NCBI GenBank assembly: GCA_937900305.1
Contig: CALCCV010000312.1
Coordinates: 1 to 5,172, forward strand
Length of the DNA: 5,172 nt
Reading direction: 5' to 3'
Origin: an uncultured Pseudobdellovibrionaceae bacterium
Lineage (GTDB): Bacteria > Bdellovibrionota > Bdellovibrionia > Bdellovibrionales > Bdellovibrionaceae
The notes below the pieces were generated by a model that ran no database searches, was not told where the DNA came from, and was given only the letters and a program-made list of their open reading frames with translations. Shown in pieces: positions 1-4,168 of this stretch (position 1 is the stretch's first letter; each line of letters starts with the position of its first letter). A program made the position numbers and the translations under genes.

Positions 1-1257
1 ACAATTCTTCTCGCCCTTGGTCTGCAGTTTATCGTAACCCCAGCATTCTCTATCAGCTATCTGGGCTTTGCCACTCCTACCACCATGACTTATCACTTCA
101 CTAGTGTAGATCTGAAGGATGCAGATGGAAACAGCTCGGCCCTCGTCACCGAACCCTTCACAGCCTCGTTCAGTCGAAGTGATGCCGATTTTGCGGGAGT
201 GACTCTGAAGGACGTTGCGATTCCCATCGGACGATATCTTGGAATCACCATTTGCCAAACGTCTGCCGTCGACATTTTATTCGATGGAGTCAAGTTCGAT
301 GGTCCCAACGGCACAAAATTCAATTACGGAGACACGCTTTATACGGTGAAGACGGACAACTCTGCAGACACCCTTTCAACCTCTGCTGGTTCGGGCGCCG
401 TGACGACAGCGATTGACAACTCCGCTGGATGTCCTACAAGTTACTTCCCAGTTCCACTCTGCGTGACGGACGACGCGCAAGCCACTTGTGCAGCAGGCGA
501 CGTTGTTTACACTTCCACCGGACAAGTCGACAACGCCAAGGGCGGAACGACCGCCAACACGGCTAACACGACACTGAAAATATTTTTAATGGTCGATCTC
601 TACGATGCCGTGGCCGTCGACAGTGGAACCGGTCAAATCGCTGCGGCACCGAATGTCATGGCGACGGTTGGAAAGCCGGGAGCCGCTATCCATCTTAGCA
701 AATCCAGCGCGGCGGGAACTGCCAATGTCAGCATGGTATTCTCCGATAAAGACAATATGCTATTTACGGGCATCACCATGTATCCGGGTGGCTCACCAAA
801 TGCGGGTCACATTCCCGAAATCTGCTCGGGCCAAAGTAACGCCTACATTACAGATGCACCCAGCGGCGCGCCGGTCACCTCAGGAATCGTTTTCTTCAAC
901 ATTTACGACAGCACAGCAAACTCCGGAAAAGGCAAGAGTCAAACGCCGACGGTGAGCAGTTGCATGTCTGCAGCCGCTTGCAACTCAAACGGCGTCAATG
1001 TGCTCGAAAATTTTATTCAGTCCGTCGGGAATCAGGCGACCGGAATTTGCAAAGCCGACTCCGCAGCAACACCGCCATACCTAGGTTACACTTACACCGG
1101 AGGCGATGGTTATACTGGAGTTAATCCCGCAGCGAATCTGCCGATCGTGCGCATTATTGATCCCGGAAATCTATTCAATATTTGCACGTCCGGCTTCGTG
1201 AACGGACACACCGGCACTTGTTCGTCGGTGAATGCAGGGACCGATGGATATTACTAA
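1..1257 (+). CDS. Exported cysteine-containing protein of unknown function (5' end outside window)
   Basis: The reading frame is open from the first base, so the gene starts upstream; the ATG at 85 is internal, not the start. The first visible codons (1-60) encode the hydrophobic core and end of a signal peptide (LLALGLQFIV, then TPAFS), with likely cleavage after AFS near codon 18. There is no cysteine at the cleavage site, so it does not look like a lipoprotein. The visible 418 residues are rich in Gly, Ala, Ser, Thr and Asn, poor in Lys and Arg, and carry ten cysteines, which suggests a disulfide-bonded, mostly beta-structured secreted or surface protein. No C-terminal membrane helix is visible; the chain ends in Gly-Tyr-Tyr. 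I do not recognise the family. The next gene, an LspA-family membrane protein, overlaps its last codons, so the two are probably translated together. Coding status and export are fairly sure; function is unknown. Confidence 0.85.
   Translation, partial: TILLALGLQFIVTPAFSISYLGFATPTTMTYHFTSVDLKDADGNSSALVTEPFTASFSRSDADFAGVTLKDVAIPIGRYLGITICQTSAVDILFDGVKFDGPNGTKFNYGDTLYTVKTDNSADTLSTSAGSGAVTTAIDNSAGCPTSYFPVPLCVTDDAQATCAAGDVVYTSTGQVDNAKGGTTANTANTTLKIFLMVDLYDAVAVDSGTGQIAAAPNVMATVGKPGAAIHLSKSSAAGTANVSMVFSDKDNMLFTGITMYPGGSPNAGHIPEICSGQSNAYITDAPSGAPVTSGIVFFNIYDSTANSGKGKSQTPTVSSCMSAAACNSNGVNVLENFIQSVGNQATGICKADSAATPPYLGYTYTGGDGYTGVNPAANLPIVRIIDPGNLFNICTSGFVNGHTGTCSSVNAGTDGYY
1236..1240 (+). promoter_or_regulatory. 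Ribosome binding site (AGGGA) inside the upstream gene
   Basis: AGGGA lies 3 bases before the ATG at 1244, with its AGG 5 bases away, inside the last codons of the preceding gene. The alternative ATG at 1232 has no recognisable Shine-Dalgarno sequence. This decides for the 1244 start and suggests translational coupling. The spacing is short, so the site is only moderately convincing. Confidence 0.45.
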
Positions 1258-1855
1258 ATCCAGCAAAAGCTCGATTCAGAAAAGCCTGATTCAGCTCCAC
1301 CCGATGGGGCAAGAGTCCGCTAGCTCCGAATCGAAGCGAGTGAAGAGTTGGCTTCTCTGCGCAATTTTGATGATCTCTTCGATCGCTATGGATCAGGCGC
1401 TAAAGCTGTTTTGCCGAGCTGAGTTCATCAACAATCAGTCTACTCAGTTGATCGAAGGCTGGGAAGGAATTCATCTCACGCGAATCATGAATCCCGGCCT
1501 GATGTTCCACGCACTTTCGGGAATTCCGAAAGGTGAGAATGAATTGTATATCCGGTATTTGCCAACCCTGGCGATGATTGCATTTGTTTCCATATTTGCA
1601 TGGGCCCGAGGTCTCGGGAGAACCAGGGCCGAACGAATTGGCTTCGCTTTGCTCACGGCCGGTGGAATTTCCAATCTCTGGAATCACTGGACCTCCTATT
1701 ATGTCATGGACACTCTGAAAATCCTGATCGGCAAGAACTTCCAATATCAACCTTTCAACCTGGCAGATGCCTGGATTACCCTGGGGCTGATTTTGATAGT
1801 TGCGACTCAAGGAGCCGAATTGCTGCGCTCGTTCCGATCCGCGCCAACGTCATAG
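1244..1855 (+). CDS. Divergent signal peptidase II (LspA)-family membrane protein
   Basis: LspA is the inner-membrane aspartyl protease that cuts prolipoprotein signal peptides. Counting from the ATG at 1244 (203 residues), four hydrophobic segments lie near 34-49, 105-121, 131-146 and 173-190. Family motifs are visible: D50-Q-x-x-K54, N83-x-G-x-x-F88, G140-G141, and F171-N-L-A-D175. The two catalytic aspartates correspond to D156 (in V-M-D) and D175, 19 residues apart as in characterised LspA enzymes. The usual GN..DR motif is changed to S143-N144-L-W-N147-H148, so the conserved Gly, Asp and Arg are all replaced. The Ser/Lys-rich tail before helix 1 is about 30 residues longer than usual. 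An ATG at 1232 is possible, but the AGGGA at 1236-1240 favours 1244. The gene overlaps the upstream exported-protein gene by 14 bases. It may be a specialised paralogue with altered substrate use, or an inactive homologue; I infer it is not the housekeeping lspA. Confidence 0.8.
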   Translation: MDITKSSKSSIQKSLIQLHPMGQESASSESKRVKSWLLCAILMISSIAMDQALKLFCRAEFINNQSTQLIEGWEGIHLTRIMNPGLMFHALSGIPKGENELYIRYLPTLAMIAFVSIFAWARGLGRTRAERIGFALLTAGGISNLWNHWTSYYVMDTLKILIGKNFQYQPFNLADAWITLGLILIVATQGAELLRSFRSAPTS

Positions 1856-1880
1856 CCGCCACCACTTGCTGGTGCGCGGC
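1855..1880 (+). terminator. Strong hairpin directly at the LspA-like stop codon
   Basis: GCCGC (1855-1859) and CACCA (1860-1864) pair with TGGTG (1870-1874) and GCGGC (1876-1880) around a CTTGC loop, giving a GC-rich ten-pair stem with one bulged C at 1875. It starts at the last base of the TAG stop. The following bases are CCTTCGTTC rather than a clean T run, so it is a weak intrinsic terminator at best. It could instead act as a 3'-end stabiliser or affect termination of translation at the TAG. Confidence 0.4.
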
Positions 1881-1906
1881 CCTTCGTTCATGACTCCGCC
1901 GGCGCT

Positions 1907-2065
1907 TTGATCGAGTTCGTAAATTCTCAGTTAAACGGACTTGGTGCACGGACGGGGTTCGCTCGCGAGATCGATCGAGTCCAAAGATTTAGGCTTGATC
2001 GAGAGTCGAGCACAAAGATAGATCGAGAACTTGAAGACACATGTCTGGACGCTGTTAGAAACTAG
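1907..2065 (+). CDS. Possible small ORF or readthrough tail after the LspA-like gene
   Basis: The LspA-like reading frame stays open for 69 codons past its TAG (1856-2062) and ends at a TAG at 2063-2065. The only conventional start codon in this stretch is a TTG at 1907, giving 52 residues, without a visible ribosome binding site. The translation looks protein-like: hydrophilic, helix-prone and charged, with Asp-Arg-Glu/Val recurring every eight residues (EIDRV, RLDRE, KIDRE). Its stop shares the palindrome CTAG (2062-2065) with the stop of the convergent minus-strand gene, a common arrangement for real convergent genes. It may be a small gene with a weak start, a C-terminal tail reached by stop readthrough, a decayed gene end, or chance. 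No family is recognised. Confidence 0.28.
   Translation: MIEFVNSQLNGLGARTGFAREIDRVQRFRLDRESSTKIDRELEDTCLDAVRN
1969..2027 (+). repeat. GATCGAG units at 24-base spacing
   Basis: GATCGAG occurs at 1973, 1997 and 2021, exactly 24 bases apart, with an extra GATC at 1969 and a further copy at 1909. A longer imperfect match, TCGAGTCCAAAGAT (1975-1988) versus TCGAGCACAAAGAT (2006-2019), overlaps the array. In the frame that continues the LspA-like gene, the 24-base period equals eight codons, so this may be a small protein repeat rather than a DNA site. The units between the heptamers are mostly not conserved. Confidence 0.45.
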
Positions 2066-2421
2066 GGCCGAGGTGGACCAGTATAGATGTCGACAAAGCA
2101 AAACATTGTAAAAGTTTGATCTTGGACTTTCATTTCTCGAGTGAAAGCGCGAAGAATTTTTTGATTTGGCTCATTGACCCTTTCTCCAACCACCTGAAAT
2201 TCACCTTCCCAGGCCGGCGCGTTTTCAAGGACTTCCTCACCATTCAAATACCAGTGTGGATCTTGCATTCCGGGGAGTGGTTGGGCTCCTCCATCGCTAG
2301 AAAATTGCGAATAGGTCCATCGCATTCCGCGCTCGTGGCAGGTGGTAGTCCCCGCACTTGCGATCGTTCCGGCAGCTAAGATTAGGAAGGACAACAGGCT
2401 CGCAGCGATTTTTGTCTTCAT
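2062..2421 (-). CDS. Small secreted protein with two cysteines, unknown function
   Basis: This 119-residue protein has a textbook signal peptide: Lys2 and Lys4, a hydrophobic core near residues 6-18, and an A-S-A site giving cleavage after residue 23. The mature part is about 96 residues, with cysteines at 28 and 108 that could form one disulfide linking its two ends. There is no lipobox, so a soluble periplasmic or released protein is likely. The chain is hydrophilic, with Trp residues near 35, 57 and 71 and a Pro-rich C-terminus. I do not recognise the family. The ATG at 2421-2419 is supported by GGAG (complement of 2428-2431) six bases upstream. The gene is divergent from the TIGR02147-type regulator, which could control it. 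Its stop overlaps, in CTAG, the stop of the possible ORF coming from the left. Confidence in the gene is high; its role is unknown. Confidence 0.8.
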   Translation of the reverse strand: MKTKIAASLLSFLILAAGTIASAGTTTCHERGMRWTYSQFSSDGGAQPLPGMQDPHWYLNGEEVLENAPAWEGEFQVVGERVNEPNQKILRAFTREMKVQDQTFTMFCFVDIYTGPPRP

Positions 2422-2463
2422 TGTTCTCTCCAGTACCTGGTCTTTACAGGTTTGAATTTAAGT

Positions 2464-2492
2464 TTTATAAAATTGGTCTTAGGCCCAATCTA
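2464..2492 (-). promoter_or_regulatory. Weak candidate promoter of the small secreted-protein gene
   Basis: On the minus strand, TATAAA (complement of 2464-2469) resembles a -10 box and would give an mRNA leader of roughly 35 bases. The hexamer 17 bases further upstream, TAGATT, is a poor -35 match, so the promoter may depend on an activator or an alternative sigma factor. The TTTTATAAAA core at 2463-2472 is palindromic, so direction cannot be fixed from it alone. Confidence 0.25.
2472..2489. promoter_or_regulatory. Inverted repeat ATTGG...CCAAT, candidate operator
   Basis: ATTGG (2472-2476) and CCAAT (2485-2489) form an imperfect dyad of 18 bases. It lies just upstream of the candidate -10 of the minus-strand gene, where an operator would be expected. 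Which protein binds is not known; the divergent regulator is an obvious candidate by position only. Confidence 0.25.
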
Positions 2493-2504
2493 ACGGATTT
2501 GAAG

Positions 2505-2518
2505 AAATTTGTAAATTT
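2505..2518. promoter_or_regulatory. Palindrome AAATTTgtAAATTT, candidate operator
   Basis: Two AAATTT hexamers separated by two bases form a 14-base inverted repeat in the 182-base divergent intergenic region. Its AT richness makes chance occurrence plausible. Its position between the secreted-protein gene and the regulator gene fits a shared operator. Confidence 0.25.
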
Positions 2519-2603
2519 CGCGCATTGAAGATGGCAAGACTTCTCTCCCCAGTTTTGACCAGAAGTTTCCAAAATCGGGGAAGAGAAAATTGTTGAGTTC
2601 AGG

Positions 2604-3668
2604 ATGAGAATAAAGGAATCACGGAATAAGGCCAACAGCACGGGCAGAGAGGCTTCCTCAAGCGCAACTGAGCCCTCCGGGCTTGTCGTCGAGAACCCAT
2701 GGAGTGACGTCAAAGCGAAAAGCGTCGCGCAAGACCTATTGCGCGGCTTGAGGGGCCGCCGCTCGCAACAGTTTTTGAATCGAAGATTGAATTTTCGGTC
2801 AAACCAAGTTCACAAGTGGGAGACCGGACAGAACCAAATTTCCTGGGAGATGTTTATCCACGTTTGCACTGTGCGTTCCGTAGCGATCGACCGCTTGCTT
2901 CTCAATGCCTTTCTGTTTCACTCACCTCCTGAGAGAATTGATCTTCTTTTGCAACACCTTTTGCCGAAGGCTGAATTGAAAACCCATGCGAGCTCGTTGG
3001 GCGTCAGTCCACAAACTTTACGCCGATGGTATAAGGGAGAATCTGACCTCGGACTCGCGACGATCCTCCAAATTTTTTCTCTGTTGCCGGGGCAAGCAGA
3101 GAATTTTGTTATACGTCTCTGTGAAGCCGCCACCTGTTTGCCTCCGGAACAACTTCAATCTTGGCCGGGCTCGCCACTTGAGATTCTCTTTCGGCATCCC
3201 ATTGCAGGAGCCCTGACAGCTGCGCTTGAGTTAGACGAATACATATCGCAGACGTCGCATCCGACGGGATGGCTCGCTCAAAAACTGGGTTCAACAGAAG
3301 ACGAGATTGAAAGTGCCCTTCACGCTTTGCAGGAGGTCGGAGCGATTCGACAAGCAGGAATCCACTACGCCAGCGAAAACCTAACGATCGACACCAGCGG
3401 GGCGAACCCTTCGTCACGATTACGACTGCGAGGCTACTGGTTTGATCGTTTCGTTCGTGCGATTGGCCTTCGCAAGTTGTCCCTCGCTGGGCGAAGCCAG
3501 CTAACCTATTTCGTTCACGCTTTGAGCGAAGACGGGCGGCATGAAATAAAAGGACTTCTTCAGGCTTTTTATCGGGACGTAGATCGCGTGATTCGAAAAG
3601 ATCGTGTGAAAAAAAAGTCATCCGTTTGTTATGTCGGTATCGACCTGATTGACTTGTCAGAAACTTAG
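2604..3668 (+). CDS. TIGR02147/DUF4423 family regulator with an additional N-terminal HTH
   Basis: The 354-residue protein has a Ser/Ala-rich, probably disordered start (1-38), then an XRE-like DNA-binding domain near 41-95 (AQDLLRGLRGRRSQ... with RSNQVHKWETGQ as turn and recognition helix). A second HTH lies near 127-165 (LGVSPQTLRRWYKGE), followed by the DUF4423 part from about 195 to the end. The latter shows the family features: a predicted winged-helix stretch (WLAQKLGSTEDEIESAL at 223-239), FVHALSED near 303-310, and the closing strand VCYVGIDLIDLSE. Typical TIGR02147 proteins have about 270 residues, so the length is explained by the extra N-terminal domain. It is expected to be a cytoplasmic transcriptional regulator; its signal and targets are unknown. 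The ATG at 2604 has only a poor ribosome site (GAG six bases upstream), but no better in-frame start was found. It is divergent from a secreted-protein gene and 22 bases ahead of a second HTH gene, probably in one operon. Confidence 0.85.
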   Translation: MRIKESRNKANSTGREASSSATEPSGLVVENPWSDVKAKSVAQDLLRGLRGRRSQQFLNRRLNFRSNQVHKWETGQNQISWEMFIHVCTVRSVAIDRLLLNAFLFHSPPERIDLLLQHLLPKAELKTHASSLGVSPQTLRRWYKGESDLGLATILQIFSLLPGQAENFVIRLCEAATCLPPEQLQSWPGSPLEILFRHPIAGALTAALELDEYISQTSHPTGWLAQKLGSTEDEIESALHALQEVGAIRQAGIHYASENLTIDTSGANPSSRLRLRGYWFDRFVRAIGLRKLSLAGRSQLTYFVHALSEDGRHEIKGLLQAFYRDVDRVIRKDRVKKKSSVCYVGIDLIDLSET

Positions 3669-3674
3669 AGTCGA

Positions 3675-3688
3675 TCCGGTTCGCCGGA
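3675..3688 (+). promoter_or_regulatory. Short hairpin with UUCG loop before the XRE gene start
   Basis: TCCGG (3675-3679) pairs with CCGGA (3684-3688) around a TTCG tetraloop. The 3' arm contains most of the only purine-rich ribosome-site-like sequence (GGAG, 3686-3689) before the ATG at 3691. There is no T tract after it, so it is not a terminator. It could dampen initiation at 3691, making translation depend on ribosomes finishing the upstream gene (stop at 3666-3668), or it may be chance. Confidence 0.35.
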
Positions 3689-3690
3689 GT

Positions 3691-4005
3691 ATGGCTATTC
3701 TAGCGAATTCACGCGTTCAAGAAGAAGTCACAAAAAAACTAGGTATTCCAGCAAGCCGTGGCATTGAGGCCGTGATTAAAGCCAAACTTATTGCGGCTGT
3801 TACCAAAGAGGTTGAAGCTAAATCCATCACCCATGCGGAGTTGGCAAAACGCGCGAATCTTCCTCGTTCCGCAGTGACCGGAATTCTCTCTGGTAGTTTG
3901 CAAAAAATTACGATTGATCGTGTTTTGCGTTTAGTTGAAGCTGTCGGGTTGGTGGCAGAGATCAAGCTACATCGGCTGCATAACGGTAGTTTTCGTGAGC
4001 CCTAA
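3691..4005 (+). CDS. XRE-type HTH protein, HTH_37 / HigA-like antitoxin type
   Basis: The 104-residue protein matches the layout of HTH_37-type proteins: an N-terminal lead-in (EEVTKKLGIP near 11-20), a helix with KAKLIAAV (30-37), a classical HTH at about 46-69 (ITHAELAKRANLPRSAVTGILSG), and the closing IDRVLRLVEAVGLVAEIKL. Relatives are often antitoxins of HigBA-like modules that repress their own operon; others are solitary regulators. No HigB/RelE-like toxin lies directly before or after it. It follows the TIGR02147-type regulator by 22 bases and is likely co-transcribed. The frame also allows a TTG start at 3649 overlapping the regulator, but the added residues are outside the family pattern and lack a ribosome site, so the ATG is chosen. 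Its own ribosome site is poor: GGAG sits one base from the ATG. The HTH fold is confident; the antitoxin role is inference. Confidence 0.8.
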   Translation: MAILANSRVQEEVTKKLGIPASRGIEAVIKAKLIAAVTKEVEAKSITHAELAKRANLPRSAVTGILSGSLQKITIDRVLRLVEAVGLVAEIKLHRLHNGSFREP

Positions 4006-4025
4006 CATCGCCAAAAAGTTGAAAA

Positions 4026-4151
4026 GTGTACGTCCAAAACCACCGATTAATTCAGGCAGGCGTGAACCCACGTCTTTACGAGCAAATTAAATTTCGATTT
4101 GAATCTCTGATAAGTTCACTGCAGAACGACTTAGCTCATGCCAAGAATTGA
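4026..4151 (+). CDS. Doubtful 41-codon ORF downstream of the XRE gene
   Basis: A GTG at 4026 opens a 41-residue frame ending with TGA at 4149-4151, occupying most of the 163-base gap between the XRE gene and the convergent gene. The translation is plausible for a small helical protein (PRLYEQIKFRFESLISSLQN in its second half), with mixed charged and hydrophobic residues. There is no clear ribosome site and the start is GTG. A small partner gene of the XRE protein or a gene remnant is possible, but so is chance. No family is recognised, and it is far shorter than a HigB/RelE toxin. Confidence 0.2.
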   Translation: MYVQNHRLIQAGVNPRLYEQIKFRFESLISSLQNDLAHAKN

Positions 4152-4168
4152 AGTGACTTGGGGCTGCG

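Noticed and set aside
85..87. ATG at 85 as the start of the first gene
   Set aside because: The frame is open to base 1 and the upstream codons encode a signal-peptide core and cleavage site, so 85 is internal.
1400..1810. 136-codon minus-strand open frame opposite the LspA-like gene
   Set aside because: Antisense shadow of a gene with clear family motifs; its translation has no signal or domain.
1962..1969. CTCGCGAG palindrome as a protein-binding site
   Set aside because: An eight-base palindrome is common by chance and lies inside the coding-like repeat stretch.
2531..2596. 21-codon ORF just before the regulator gene, possible leader peptide
   Set aside because: No ribosome site, no run of regulatory codons and no attenuator-like hairpins around it.
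3109..3621. 170-codon minus-strand open frame opposite the regulator gene
   Set aside because: It lies wholly antisense to a well-supported CDS, is rich in Arg and Ser, and has no recognisable motif; treated as a shadow frame.
3649..3651. TTG start for the XRE gene overlapping the regulator
   Set aside because: No ribosome site, and the 14 extra residues are outside the family pattern; the ATG at 3691 is preferred.
4059..4074. GGCGTG/CACGTC hairpin followed by TTT as terminator of the regulator operon
   Set aside because: Only six pairs including one G-T pair, with a three-base T run; too weak to annotate.
3995..4090. 31-codon basic ORF starting with GTG at the end of the XRE gene
   Set aside because: Very short, no ribosome site, and it conflicts with the more protein-like frame at 4026-4151.
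4141..4161. CCAAG...CTTGG inverted repeat as terminator of the right-hand gene
   Set aside because: Five-base stem with an 11-base loop and no T tract on the minus strand.
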